64,000 nucleotides of DNA from Arthrobacter bussei (GCF_009377195.2 NZ_VJXX01000004.1:62001-126000); one strand, 5' to 3'; counted from the first letter of the stretch, positions 16,550 through 25,176 are shown. The notes: generated by a model from the sequence alone, not told the origin. Numbers and translations: made by a program.

Positions 16550-17176
16550 ATGGCTGCCCTCCTCCAGACTCCCTCCCTTCGCCCGGCGACCCCCTCCGGA
16601 CTGCGGAAGCATCCGTTCCGGGCCGCCGCCGCCGGGCTTCTCGCGGTCCTCCTGGCGCTCGCCGCGCTCGTCGGCGCCGGCGGCGCGGCCAGCGCCCATG
16701 ACGAGCTGGTCGGCACCACACCGGCCGAGGGCACCACCATCGACGTCCTGCCCCCCACGCTCGAACTCGCCTTCTCGAGCGTGCCGTCGGGGATCGGATC
16801 ACAGGTGCAGGTGCTCGACGAGGCCGGCGAGGACTGGGCGGACGGCCCCGTGGAGATCGTGGACCGCACGGCGACGCAGGCGCTGCGGGCCGGGGCGCCA
16901 GCCGGCGAGTACACCGTCAACTGGCGCGTCGTCAGCTCGGATTCGCACCCCATCGAGGGGACGTTCGCCTTCACCACACAGCAGGGCGGGACGACAGTGC
17001 CGGACGCGGCGACGACGGCCGGACCGATGGACACGCGGGAGGATGTCACGAACGAGACGCAGACAGCGGGCGTCAGTGACTTCCCGTGGAGCATCATCCT
17101 GATGATCGCGGCCCTCGTGGCCATCGCCGTCGCCCTGGCCATCACCGCCCGCAGGAGGCTCGGCGCGAGCAGGTAG
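16550..17176 (+). CDS. CopC-domain copper resistance protein, membrane-anchored
   Basis: 208-residue exported protein. A signal peptide (about 1-49; cleavage around GAASA-HD) leaves a mature N-terminal His (HDELVGTTPAEG), which in CopC proteins contributes to a Cu(II) site. The CopC immunoglobulin-like domain spans about 49-145 and ends with VNWRVVSSDSHPIEGTFAFT, whose SSDSHP motif supplies further copper ligands. A Thr/Asp linker and a C-terminal membrane helix (about 179-200) with Arg-rich tail anchor it outside the membrane. No CopD partner is adjacent, so it may act in copper buffering alone. Confidence 0.9.
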   Translation: MAALLQTPSLRPATPSGLRKHPFRAAAAGLLAVLLALAALVGAGGAASAHDELVGTTPAEGTTIDVLPPTLELAFSSVPSGIGSQVQVLDEAGEDWADGPVEIVDRTATQALRAGAPAGEYTVNWRVVSSDSHPIEGTFAFTTQQGGTTVPDAATTAGPMDTREDVTNETQTAGVSDFPWSIILMIAALVAIAVALAITARRRLGASR

Positions 17177-17206
17177 GACGCGGAACCGCCGGAGGCGTCC
17201 CGCCGG

Positions 17207-17860
17207 CTACGCGCCCAGCGGGGAGATGGCGGCGCGCGGCGGCGAGAAGCGGTTCAGCGCTACGGGACCCTGGGCCTGGATGGCGTCGCTCACGAGCTTG
17301 GCCTGGCGGACGATCTCCCTCGTCGTGGGCGTCAGCAGTTCGCCGACGCCGACGAGGTGCAGGCCGATCGCCCGCAGCGCTGCCTTGAAGTCGCGTCCGA
17401 TCGCGATGCCCATCGAGCGGAGGAATCTCCGGAGTTCGTTCTGCGGGTACTTGGTGAGGACCACGTGGTCGGCGAGGAGGACGCCGTCGGCGGTCTGCAC
17501 GGCCCACTTCTTCCGCCCCACGGGTGCCTTGAGGAGTGTGGGATGGCCGATGATGCTCAGCTGCTCCGCCACGGTGCTCTGTCTCACGTCCAGCTGGTGG
17601 GCGGCTGCGTACCCGCGGAGGAGGCGCATCAGTTCGGTCCGTTCGGACAGCGAGACGGAGTCGGTCATCACGGTGCGCATGGCGCCCGAGTCGAAGCACT
17701 CGAGGCTCTCGACGACGATCGAATCGATGCCGCGGCGGCTCAGCTCGCTCGCGACGGCGAGGCCGGACAGTCCCGAGCCGATCACCACGGTGCTCGTATG
17801 CTCCGCGGAAGCGGGCGTCGCGGACGCCGAGCGGACCGGGTCGAGCGGCAACGAATTCAC
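17207..17860 (-). CDS. short FAD/NAD(P)-binding oxidoreductase-like protein
   Basis: 217-residue protein with an N-terminal dinucleotide fold (TVVIGSGLSGLAVASELSRRG then SIVVES, about residues 23-51), as in FAD-dependent monooxygenases and amine oxidases. Family enzymes are usually 350-550 residues. Here the substrate half and the C-terminal GD motif are missing, and the remainder (helical, basic, about 75-200) matches nothing I know. GTG start with GGAGG 7 nt upstream, so it looks expressed rather than degraded. It could be a truncated enzyme or a specialised small flavoprotein. Convergent with copC. Confidence 0.65.
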   Translation of the reverse strand: MNSLPLDPVRSASATPASAEHTSTVVIGSGLSGLAVASELSRRGIDSIVVESLECFDSGAMRTVMTDSVSLSERTELMRLLRGYAAAHQLDVRQSTVAEQLSIIGHPTLLKAPVGRKKWAVQTADGVLLADHVVLTKYPQNELRRFLRSMGIAIGRDFKAALRAIGLHLVGVGELLTPTTREIVRQAKLVSDAIQAQGPVALNRFSPPRAAISPLGA

Positions 17861-18115
17861 CGGGTTACCTCCACACGAAGCATTGGTCCCGTACGGCCCG
17901 GCGCCTCTTCCGGGCCGTACGGACTCTTGGCTGCGAACGGGTCATCCAAGAGCACTGCGTGCAGGGATGAGTTGCCCAGGGGGCAGCCCCGCAACGGGTG
18001 TTCGAAGCCTATATAACTTTTCAGACCGTGGATAGACCGTTCCCCGAGAGGTGCGCTACAAATGGTTGACCGGCCGCCGACGGTGGCCGGGACACGCGAC
18101 CGAGGGAGGCCTGCC

Positions 18116-19135
18116 GTGGGCAGCGAGCACACAGAGGGTTCGTCGGAGGAGCTGGCGCAGCACGGGATCGTCGTCGGTGTGGACGGCTCGGACCAGAGCA
18201 CGTGCGCCCTGCTCTGGGCCGCCCAGGAGGCCGAGCGACGGAAGGCGCCGCTCTATGTCGTGACCGCCTATACCGTCCCGGTCTTCGCGGCGTCCAGCAT
18301 GGACGCCGGCTACGCCACCGTGGACGACGAGGTCATCCGGGAGAGCGCACAGTCCGTCCTGCAGGAGTCGCTGACGCACCTGTCCGGTCTGCGGGTCGAT
18401 GTCCATCCCCGCATCGAGACGGGTGATGCCGCCGGGGTGCTCCTCGACCTCTCGGAGCAGGCAGAACTCATGGTGGTGGGCTCGCGGGGTCGCGGCGGGT
18501 TCGTCGGCCGTCTGCTCGGTTCCGTCAGCAGCGCCCTCCCCGCACATGCCAAGTGCCCGACGGCGGTCATCCCCGTCTGCACCGGCGCGCGCCTGGGGCA
18601 CCCGGAGCTCGGAAGGAAGCAGGGGCGCGACCGGGACAGGCCCGCCCTCGCCGTCGAACCGGTCGTGGTGGTCGGCGTCGACGGGTCGGAGCAGGCACGC
18701 ATGGCGTCCCTCGCCGCAGCGGAGGAGGCCCGGTCACGCGGACTCGCCCTGCGTGTCATCTGTTCCGTCGCGCCGTTCAACGGGTCGTTGGCCTGGGTGC
18801 CGGCCCCCGTGGACCGGGAGGCCCTGCACGCGGACCTCGCCCTCCAGCTCGCCGCCGGTCGTGACTGGCTGCAGAGCCACTACCCGGACGTCGACATCAG
18901 GGTGGACCTGGTGGACGGGCCGCCCGCGGAGGTCCTGATCGCCGCATCGGCGACGGCGGAGCTCCTCGTGGTGGGCACGCGGGGCCGTGGTGGCTTCGCC
19001 AGCATGCTCATGGGGTCGACCAGCCAGGGAGTCCTGCACCACGCCCGCGGCCCCGTCCTCGTGGTGCCGGACAAGGCTGATCCGCGGCTCGAGGACCGCA
19101 GCTCCTTCGGCCCGATGGTCGCGCCGGCGCGCTAG
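18116..19135 (+). CDS. tandem universal stress protein (two UspA domains)
   Basis: 339-residue cytoplasmic protein with two UspA domains (about 15-155 and 180-325). Each starts with the ATP-phosphate strand (IVVGVDGSDQS, VVVVGVDGSEQA) and ends in the nucleotide-binding motif G-x2-G-x9-G-S/T (VVGSRGRGGFVGRLLGSVS and VVGTRGRGGFASMLMGSTS), so both sites appear ATP-competent. Such tandem Usps in actinobacteria are linked to hypoxia and dormancy. GTG at 18116 has GGGAGG 6 nt upstream. An ATG at 18062 would add 18 residues and has only a distant GAGAGG, so it remains an alternative. Confidence 0.88.
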   Translation: MGSEHTEGSSEELAQHGIVVGVDGSDQSTCALLWAAQEAERRKAPLYVVTAYTVPVFAASSMDAGYATVDDEVIRESAQSVLQESLTHLSGLRVDVHPRIETGDAAGVLLDLSEQAELMVVGSRGRGGFVGRLLGSVSSALPAHAKCPTAVIPVCTGARLGHPELGRKQGRDRDRPALAVEPVVVVGVDGSEQARMASLAAAEEARSRGLALRVICSVAPFNGSLAWVPAPVDREALHADLALQLAAGRDWLQSHYPDVDIRVDLVDGPPAEVLIAASATAELLVVGTRGRGGFASMLMGSTSQGVLHHARGPVLVVPDKADPRLEDRSSFGPMVAPAR

Positions 19136-19436
19136 CGCGGACGGCGCTGCGCGGGCCGCGTCGCCGGGACCCTCGAACAGTGTCGCCGGGACCCTGCAGC
19201 TCGGTGCTGTGCCGGGCCGCTCTTGCCGGGACTCTGTGGCGGGCGATCCGGTCGACCGCTGTGGCTGGGCTGCTCTCGCCGGGGCTCTGTGGCTGGGCGA
19301 TCCGGTGGACCGCTGTGGCTGGGCCGCTCTTGCCGGGACTCTGTGGCTGGGCGATCCGGTGGGCCTTCGTCGCCGAGCGCTCCGGCTGGAACCGCCGTGG
19401 CCGGACGTCCGACCGCTGTCGCGTGGAGGCCGGTGA
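19136..19436. other. intergenic region dominated by a minisatellite
   Basis: 301 bp between the universal stress protein and the convergent NlpC/P60 gene. Besides the 54-bp repeat listed separately, looser GCCGGGACYCT motifs occur from about 19160, so the repeat once reached further left. No credible gene was found; plus-strand reading frames through it have no start signal. Confidence 0.6.
19214..19365. repeat. 54-bp minisatellite, about 2.8 copies
   Basis: Copy 1 is 19214-19266 (53 bp), copy 2 is 19267-19320 (54 bp), copy 3 starts at 19321 and decays after about 45 bp. Each unit is itself two related halves, both starting GGGC and ending in CTGTGGCT. Copies 2 and 3 differ at about 3-4 bases over 43 bp, so expansion is fairly recent. 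It sits between two convergent genes. Confidence 0.85.
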
Positions 19437-21035
19437 TCAGACGCGCCCGGCCGAGGGGTTCAGCGCACCCATGCCGGCCATGTCCGCCAGCCGGGTGGTC
19501 AGGATGCCCTGGTCCGGGTTCAGCGCGTTGACCACCGTGCCGTCGCCGATGTAGATGGCGACGTGCCAGATCGCGGCGCCCTCGCCCCAGAACACGAGGT
19601 CACCCGGTTGCATCTGCGACAGCGGGACGTGCTGCACGGCGAAGTACTGCTGAGCGGCGGTCCTCGGCAGCGATACGCCGGCGGAGGCGAAGGCCTGCTG
19701 CGTGAGTCCCGAGCAGTCGTACCCCAGCGGCCCGTTGCCTCCCCAGGAGTAGAAGTACGGCGCGCCCCTCTTCGACAGGGCATAGCTCACGGCGACGGCA
19801 CCGGCACCGCTGCTCGAGGGTGGCGACGGCGGCATCGGAGCCGGTACCGGAGCCGGTGCGGGAGGTGCCGGTGCAGGAGCCGGCGGTGCGGGTGCGGGCC
19901 GCACGGGAGCGGGAGGTGCGGGTGCGGGCTGCACGGGGGCCGGCGGCCCGGGGACAGGAGGCGCAGGGGCCGTGGGGGGAGCCGGGGCAGGGCGGACCGG
20001 AGCCGGGGGAGCAGGGGCGGCAGTCGCGGGGCGCTCGGGCGCCGGTGCAGGAACCTCGGAGGGGGCGGGCGCGGGTGCGTCGGGGGCGGTTGCGATCGGC
20101 GGTCCAGCCGAGTCGATCGGTGCCGGGTCGCGCAGGGGCGGCGTCGTGACCGGCGCGGACGCAGGTCCCGTGACAGCCGCTGCCGCTGCAGCCGCCGATG
20201 CGGCGATGGTACGGGCGAGATCCCGCTCGCGCCGGACCTGCTCGAGACCCGCGATCCGCCTGTCCTCCAGCTCCGCCGTCGTGTTGCGCAGGGTGGCGAG
20301 CTGTCCGACGAGGGTAGCCCGCTCCGTCGCCTTCTCGACGACGAGGCGCTGGGCGTCGTCGGCCGCGCTCCGGGCTTCCTTCCCTGCGGTCTCCGCGTCG
20401 TCGGCGGCGTCCTGCGCGGCCTGGCGCGCTGCCGCCGCGTCCTCCGTCAGGGACGTCCACGCCTCGGTGGCGGCCGCTGCGTCGTCGAGGGTGCGCGTGC
20501 TGTTGCTCGAGAGCCCGTAGAGGGTGGATGCCCGGTACATGACCTCGTCCGGATCGCTGCCGTCGAGCACACTCTCGATCCCCGGGTTCATCCCGCCCGA
20601 GCGATACAGGTCACCGGCCAGCCTGCCCACCTGGTCGGAGGCGGCTGCGTGCCGGCTGGCCGCCTCCTCTGCGCGCTGTTCCGCCAGGTCCGCTGCTGTG
20701 CGCCGTTCCTCGAGGACGGCGAGGGCCGTGGTGTAGGCGTTCTGCACCTGGAACGCCGAGAGCTGCGCCTCCTGGAGCTGGGTGCCGGCCGCGGCGATGA
20801 CGTCCTCGATGTCCTCCACCAGGCCCGCTGTCGCTGCGGCGTCGTCCTGGGCGCGGGCGATCTCCTCGACCGAGGGGATGTCCGTAGCCCGCGGTGTGGC
20901 GATCGGGGGAGCGGCATATGCGGGGGAGATGGCCGCTCCACCGAGCAGGACGGCGGCAGCGAGAGCTGCGATGCTGCGGCGGAGGGAGTGGCTCGTACTG
21001 CTCGATGACTGCACGTTCTGCCGCTCTTTCGTCAC
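19437..21035 (-). CDS. secreted NlpC/P60 peptidoglycan endopeptidase with coiled coil
   Basis: 532-residue exported hydrolase that probably cleaves peptide stems in peptidoglycan (RipA-like). Order: signal peptide (about 10-41, AAAVLLGGAAISPAYA), long Ala/Glu/Asp/Arg coiled coil (about 50-285), Pro-Ala-rich wall-spanning linker (about 290-408) and the NlpC/P60 domain (about 410-532). The catalytic Cys is in GYDCSGLTQQAF and the His in IWHVAIYIGDG; the third polar residue is probably Asn in VVNALNPDQG. GTG at 21035 has no clear ribosome-binding site. GTG at 21014 (AAAGAG upstream) is an alternative start that keeps the signal peptide. Confidence 0.93.
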   Translation of the reverse strand: MTKERQNVQSSSSTSHSLRRSIAALAAAVLLGGAAISPAYAAPPIATPRATDIPSVEEIARAQDDAAATAGLVEDIEDVIAAAGTQLQEAQLSAFQVQNAYTTALAVLEERRTAADLAEQRAEEAASRHAAASDQVGRLAGDLYRSGGMNPGIESVLDGSDPDEVMYRASTLYGLSSNSTRTLDDAAAATEAWTSLTEDAAAARQAAQDAADDAETAGKEARSAADDAQRLVVEKATERATLVGQLATLRNTTAELEDRRIAGLEQVRRERDLARTIAASAAAAAAAVTGPASAPVTTPPLRDPAPIDSAGPPIATAPDAPAPAPSEVPAPAPERPATAAPAPPAPVRPAPAPPTAPAPPVPGPPAPVQPAPAPPAPVRPAPAPPAPAPAPPAPAPVPAPMPPSPPSSSGAGAVAVSYALSKRGAPYFYSWGGNGPLGYDCSGLTQQAFASAGVSLPRTAAQQYFAVQHVPLSQMQPGDLVFWGEGAAIWHVAIYIGDGTVVNALNPDQGILTTRLADMAGMGALNPSAGRV

Positions 21036-21163
21036 GCCCGATGGTGGTGGATCACATAACAGTCACGACGATAGGACGCCTTCAGTCACTTTGGCAACAG
21101 ACGTCACATCAGTATCGTAAACAACATCCGTGTCATTTAGGCGGATCCCGACAGCGTGTCGCG

Positions 21164-21535
21164 TCAGCCCCACCCGAGTTCGTGCAACCGGGCGTCGTCG
21201 ATGCCGAAGTGGTGCGCTATCTCGTGCACGACGGTCACGAGGATCTCCTCGACCAGTTCCTCGCGCGATTCGCACAGGCGCATGAGTGGCTGACGGAAGA
21301 TGCTGATCCGGTCCGGCAGGGAGCCGGCCTCCCACCAGCCATCGCGCTCGGTGAGCGGCGTACCCTCGTAGAGGCCCAGCAGTTCGGTGTCCGGCGGTTC
21401 GCCGGGGCCGGGCTCGTACTCCTCCACGACGAAGATCGCCACGTTGTCCATGGCTTGGGCGAGGTCGTCGGGAATGCGATCGATCGCGTCGTCGACGGCT
21501 TCCTCGAACTCCTGGCGGGTGATCTCGAACGGCAC
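21164..21535 (-). CDS. small zincin metallopeptidase (DUF1025-type)
   Basis: 123-residue cytoplasmic zinc metalloprotease-like protein. The zinc motif is HEIAHHFGIDD (HExxH with a third Asp ligand), near residue 104 of the minimal-zincin fold. The N-terminal FEITRQEFEEAVDDAIDRIP and VAIFVVEEYEP are typical of this actinobacterial family, whose substrates are unknown. GTG at 21535 is the start, with a TACGAT box exactly 6 nt upstream, so the mRNA is probably leaderless. Longer in-frame extensions would run through the tRNA-Glu gene and are not credible. Confidence 0.85.
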   Translation of the reverse strand: MPFEITRQEFEEAVDDAIDRIPDDLAQAMDNVAIFVVEEYEPGPGEPPDTELLGLYEGTPLTERDGWWEAGSLPDRISIFRQPLMRLCESREELVEEILVTVVHEIAHHFGIDDARLHELGWG

Positions 21536-21547
21536 GCCCCGATCGTA
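21536..21547 (-). promoter_or_regulatory. predicted leaderless -10 of zincin gene
   Basis: Minus-strand TACGAT (21542-21547) stands 6 nt before the GTG at 21535. Confidence 0.55.
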
Positions 21548-21602
21548 CCGACACGGCGCTGATGCCGGTGACCGGCCCGGTCCCGGGTGCCGGGTGGTGA
21601 TT

Positions 21603-21631
21603 TTGTGGAATCGGGACGGTGCCCCTATAGT
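21603..21631 (+). promoter_or_regulatory. promoter of the tRNA cluster
   Basis: TTGTGG (21603-21608), 17 nt, TATAGT (21626-21631): a good sigma-70-type promoter about 80 bp before tRNA-Glu. The -10 overlaps an inverted repeat CCTATA-GTTT-TATAGG (21624-21639). Confidence 0.7.
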
Positions 21632-21712
21632 TTTATAGGTCCACGACAGGGAATGATCCGCCGGAAATGCATGGTGTTCCGGAAGGTCGCAGGAACCCGA
21701 ACTGTGGTTCTG

Positions 21713-21785
<73 letters not shown>

Positions 21786-21872
21786 CGCATGAGCAGCCCT
21801 CGCGGGCGGTCAACCGGAGCGAAAAGTGCTGGTAGGCTGGAACTCTTGCAAATCGGCAAGTGAAGTTAGCAA

Positions 21873-21946
21873 GGCCCTGTAGCGCAGTTGGTTAGCGCGC
21901 CGCCCTGTCACGGCGGAGGTCGCGGGTTCAAGTCCCGTCAGGGTCG
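21873..21946 (+). tRNA. tRNA-Asp (anticodon GTC)
   Basis: 74-nt cloverleaf. The acceptor GGCCCTG pairs with CAGGGTC (one G-U). The anticodon stem CCGCC/GGCGG is around CTGTCAC. The T-arm is GCGGGTTCAAGTCCCGT. CCA is not encoded. Confidence 0.97.
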
Positions 21947-22017
21947 CTCAGGCGGCTGGATCCCTTCGGGGAGTTCGGCCAGGCTGGATACGGTGATCAT
22001 CGCGAAGATGGTCGCAA

Positions 22018-22090
22018 GGCTCTGTAGCTCAGTTGGTAGAGCGTTCGACTGAAAATCGAAAGGTCACCGGATCGACGCCGGTCGGAGCCA
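22018..22090 (+). tRNA. tRNA-Phe (anticodon GAA)
   Basis: 73-nt cloverleaf. The acceptor GGCTCTG pairs with CGGAGCC (one G-U). The anticodon stem TCGA around CTGAAAA gives GAA. The T-arm ACCGGATCGACGCCGGT reads GATCGAC where GTTCGA is usual, so position 54 is G, a mild deviation. CCA is not encoded. Confidence 0.95.
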
Positions 22091-22098
22091 CCGCTGAA

Positions 22099-22125
22099 AA
22101 CCCCCGGATACCCGGGGGTTTTTCT
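22099..22125 (+). terminator. intrinsic terminator of the tRNA cluster
   Basis: AACCCCCGG-ATAC-CCGGGGGTT stem-loop followed by TTTCTTTT, 9 nt after tRNA-Phe. It is one of the few classical terminators with a T-run in this window. Confidence 0.92.
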
Positions 22126-22318
22126 TTTGCCCCGATCCAGCCATCCGATGCGGGCCTGCCCCCGCCTCTTCGCGACACCGGCATCACGTCCTCCGATAGC
22201 CGCGATCGACGTCGCCAGGCTGCGCCATCGAGGCGGAGGGACATCGACTGCTCGCATTCTGTGAACGTTCCAGTAAGTTCGGGATGTCCCTGTTCAACAA
22301 CGAAGTTGGAGCACGCGC

Positions 22319-24328
22319 ATGGCGCAGCAGCACCTCCCCACGTTCACCCGACGGCTGGTCGCCTCCCTCGCGATCGCCGCCGTCGCCCTCTCGCCGGCCC
22401 TGCCGGCCTCCGCCGCACCCGGCCCGGCCGCCGGCACCTCCGCCGAGGCTCCGTCAGCCGCCGCCGCGGTGGACCTCGACCTCTCGGGTACCTGGAAGTT
22501 CGCCACGGGCGATGATCCGGCCTTCGCCGCGCCCGGTTTCGACGATTCCGCGTGGACCGATCTGCAGGTCCCGCAGACGGACGGGGCGCCGCAGTTCGCG
22601 GACTACGACGGCTTCGGCTGGTACCGCCTCACCTTCGAGCTCCCGGCCGGTGCCGAGGGTCAGAACCTCGTGGCGTCCCTCGGGTTCCTCGATGACGTCG
22701 ACGAGGCGTTCCTCAACGGGGTGAAGATCGGCGGCTCCGGCTCCATGCCGCCGAACGCTCAGAGCCAGTGGTTCGAGCAGCGCCTGTACCCGGTCCCGGC
22801 CGAGGCGCCCGTCTTCGGTGGGACCAACACGCTGGCCGTCCGGCTCTACGACATGTCCGGTGGCGGCGGCTGGTACCAGGGTCCCGTGGGCCTCTTCTCG
22901 AAGGACGCGCTCCGTGAGCAGGTGTACGGGATCAGCGGCTCGCCGGCCGATGCGGCCACCACGGCATGGGTCACGGGCCTCCTCGGACGCCAGGCCGCGG
23001 CCCTCGCGGCGGGCGATGCCGAGGCCTACCTCGCCACCCTCTCCGACGGCTACTTCCACGACGGGCGCGACCGTGAGCGGCGCGAGCGCGAGATCCGCGG
23101 CTGGCTCGCGGAGTCCGGCACCCTGACGGTCGACGACGGCGGCGTGGAGATCATCCGGTCCGACGACGGCCGCCTGCTCGTCGACACGAACCGCACCATC
23201 TCCGGTACGCGGGACGGGGTTCCCTTCGCGTTCCAGCCGCGGACCCAGGAGTTCCTCACCCTCGACGCTGCGACGCGCACCGAGAGCGGCAACCAGTCCC
23301 GCTTCTTCCGCGACTTCGTCGAGTCGGGGCTCGAGGACGCGCGCCGGGAGTACGTGACCTACCTGCCGCCGTCGTACCTGGAGAACCCGAACCGCGAGTA
23401 CCCGGTGGTGTACCTCCTGCACGGCGTCAACGGCGGCAGCCGCGAGTGGGAGCCCCGCGACTTCGGCGCGAGGCTCGACGAGCTCTACACCACCGGTGGC
23501 CTCGAGGAGTCGATCGTCATCATGCCCGACGGCGAATCGCTGTGGTACGTGGACAACCAGGGCGGAACGCCCTGGCGCAGCATGTTCGTCGACGAGTTGA
23601 TCCCTCAGGTCGACGCCGAGTACCGCACCCTCGCGGACCGTGAGTTCCGCGGTCTCTCCGGCGTCTCGATGGGTGGCTTCGGCGCCTACTCGATCGGGCT
23701 GGCGCACCCCGAGCTGTTCTCGTCCCTCGCCTCCCACATGGGCGCGCTGAGCCTGGCGCCCGCCGTCGTCGGCGTCACCTCGCCCGGCGGACCGGCAGGG
23801 CAGTCCGCCTCGCCGCTGGCCGACGTCGCCGCCCGCACCACCGAGCAGCTCTCGCGCTACGCGTTCTTCTACGACGCATGCGAGGAGGACGACTACCGGT
23901 TCGACAACGCGGTGCGGTCACTGGACACGCTGCTCGACGCGAAGGGGATCGACCACGCCTCCGCCGTCTACCCCGAGGGCCGGCACAACGACGACTGCTG
24001 GGTGCCCCGGATCGCCGACTCCTTCGGCCTCCACTCCGACCACGTCCGCGAGGTGCTCGGCGCCGACACCACGGCACCGACCGTCTCCGCAGCCCTCGAT
24101 CCCGCGACCCGCACCGTGGTGGTCGATGCCGACGACGAAACCGGTATCTCCCGGATCGAGTACTCGGTGAACCGCAACAACGGCTCCTTCACCGAGTACG
24201 AGGGTCCGATAGCGATCGGTGACCGGGCGGCCACCGTGTACGTCCGGGCCATCGACGCCGCAGGCAACGTCAGCGGCGTCGTGAAGGAGAAGGTGCTGCC
24301 CACCCGCGCGCAGGGCGGGAAGCGCTGA
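22319..24328 (+). CDS. secreted multidomain esterase (GH2-like N-domain, SnoaL-like, esterase D)
   Basis: 669-residue exported hydrolase. Signal peptide is about 1-33. Residues 51-195 form a beta-sandwich like the sugar-binding N-domain of GH2 enzymes (LSGTWKFATGDDPAF, FGWYRLTFELP, TNTLAVRLYDM). Residues 205-310 resemble a SnoaL/NTF2-like domain (AYLATLSDGYFHDG). Residues 340-590 are an esterase D/feruloyl-esterase alpha-beta hydrolase: YPVVYLLHGVNGG supplies the oxyanion region, Ser450 in SGVSMGGFGAYS the nucleophile, and GRHNDDCW the likely His. A C-terminal Ig-like repeat (about 600-669) ends the protein. It probably removes acyl or feruloyl groups from plant polysaccharide. ATG has GGAG 7 nt upstream. 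Confidence 0.85.
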   Translation: MAQQHLPTFTRRLVASLAIAAVALSPALPASAAPGPAAGTSAEAPSAAAAVDLDLSGTWKFATGDDPAFAAPGFDDSAWTDLQVPQTDGAPQFADYDGFGWYRLTFELPAGAEGQNLVASLGFLDDVDEAFLNGVKIGGSGSMPPNAQSQWFEQRLYPVPAEAPVFGGTNTLAVRLYDMSGGGGWYQGPVGLFSKDALREQVYGISGSPADAATTAWVTGLLGRQAAALAAGDAEAYLATLSDGYFHDGRDRERREREIRGWLAESGTLTVDDGGVEIIRSDDGRLLVDTNRTISGTRDGVPFAFQPRTQEFLTLDAATRTESGNQSRFFRDFVESGLEDARREYVTYLPPSYLENPNREYPVVYLLHGVNGGSREWEPRDFGARLDELYTTGGLEESIVIMPDGESLWYVDNQGGTPWRSMFVDELIPQVDAEYRTLADREFRGLSGVSMGGFGAYSIGLAHPELFSSLASHMGALSLAPAVVGVTSPGGPAGQSASPLADVAARTTEQLSRYAFFYDACEEDDYRFDNAVRSLDTLLDAKGIDHASAVYPEGRHNDDCWVPRIADSFGLHSDHVREVLGADTTAPTVSAALDPATRTVVVDADDETGISRIEYSVNRNNGSFTEYEGPIAIGDRAATVYVRAIDAAGNVSGVVKEKVLPTRAQGGKR

Positions 24329-24359
24329 CCCGGAACGGTCCGCAGGCGCGGTCACCGCA

Positions 24360-24392
24360 GGAGGGCTCCGTCGCGATGCGGCGGGGCCCTCC
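24360..24392 (+). terminator. GC-rich terminator hairpin after the esterase
   Basis: Stem GGAGGGC/GCCCTCC continues through TCCGTCG/CGGCGGG with G-U pairs (about 14 bp), loop about 5 nt, followed by a short pyrimidine stretch rather than a T-run. Lies 32 nt after the esterase stop. Confidence 0.6.
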
Positions 24393-24566
24393 CTCCTCCC
24401 AGCCAAACCGGGGGTTCGCACCGTACCATCACCGGGACGGCTGCGCGTCCGGCGGGTCTCCGTCCGAACGGCGCGATCCATCGATTGCCCGGGGGAACCA
24501 CCTGGGATCATTGTCGAGGCTTCACGCGTTGAACCCCCGGCACCGTACCGAGACGAAAGGGCGCCT

Positions 24567-25049
24567 GTGAGAATCCCGCCGTCCGTCGTCGGACTCTGCG
24601 CCCTCGCGCTGGCCCTGGCCGGATGCAGTCAGGGTGATCCTTCGCCGACCGGCACCACGCTCACCATGCCCGCCGGCCCGTACGCCGAGCCGGCTCCGGG
24701 TGAGGGGCCGGCGTCGGGTGCCCCCTCGCCCGATGCCGGCGGGGCCACCGGTTCCGCGGCCACCGATCCCTCGCCCCACTGCGTGATCGTGGCCGGCGGG
24801 ATGACGACGGCGATGCTCGCACCCCTGAGCCTGCGGTCCTCGACCGACGCGGAGGACCTCGAGACCCTCGAGGAGCAGCTCCTCGTCCTCCGTGACAAGG
24901 TGCCCGCCGAACTCCACGACGACTTCACGCGGCTGGCCACCTCGGTCGAGGCGCCGCCCGAGGGCTCGGGCACCTTCGACGAGAAGGCGTTCCGCCGGGC
25001 GATGACGCCCGTGCAGGACTGGCTCGGCCGGCACTGCGACCGTTCCTGA
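24567..25049 (+). CDS. small lipoprotein (hypothetical)
   Basis: 160-residue exported lipoprotein. The lipobox LALAGC places the lipidated Cys at residue 20. A Pro/Gly/Ser-rich spacer (about 25-68) leads to a small helical domain (about 72-158) containing two further Cys (HCVIVAGG and RHCDRS near the end) that could form a disulfide. No family recognised. GTG start with AAAGGG 5 nt upstream. It stands just before the Asp23 operon, separated by 127 bp with its own promoter region, so a functional link is possible but unproven. Confidence 0.75.
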   Translation: MRIPPSVVGLCALALALAGCSQGDPSPTGTTLTMPAGPYAEPAPGEGPASGAPSPDAGGATGSAATDPSPHCVIVAGGMTTAMLAPLSLRSSTDAEDLETLEEQLLVLRDKVPAELHDDFTRLATSVEAPPEGSGTFDEKAFRRAMTPVQDWLGRHCDRS

Positions 25050-25176
25050 CACCGTCCCCGGTCCGTCCCGTCCGATCCCGGCGCCGCAACGCGCTGACGT
25101 GCGACGACGACGCGCTCGCGTCCCGCGGGCTGCACGCCCCGTGGCTTAGGCTGGGGCACGAGCGAAAGGGACGTCG

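Noticed and set aside
19214-19365. CRISPR-like repeats
   Set aside because: Units abut without unique spacers and no cas genes are near; a minisatellite explains it.
21036-21163. c-di-AMP (ydaO) riboswitch before the NlpC/P60 gene
   Set aside because: This riboswitch often precedes wall hydrolases in actinobacteria, but the 128 bp here lacks the GC-rich multi-stem aptamer and is relatively AT-rich.
21997-22257. Minus-strand 86-codon and 71-codon frames
   Set aside because: They run through tRNA-Phe and its terminator; no start signals.
22263-22270. GAACGTTC palindrome before the secreted esterase as a LacI operator
   Set aside because: The flanking half-sites do not match and an 8-bp palindrome is expected by chance.
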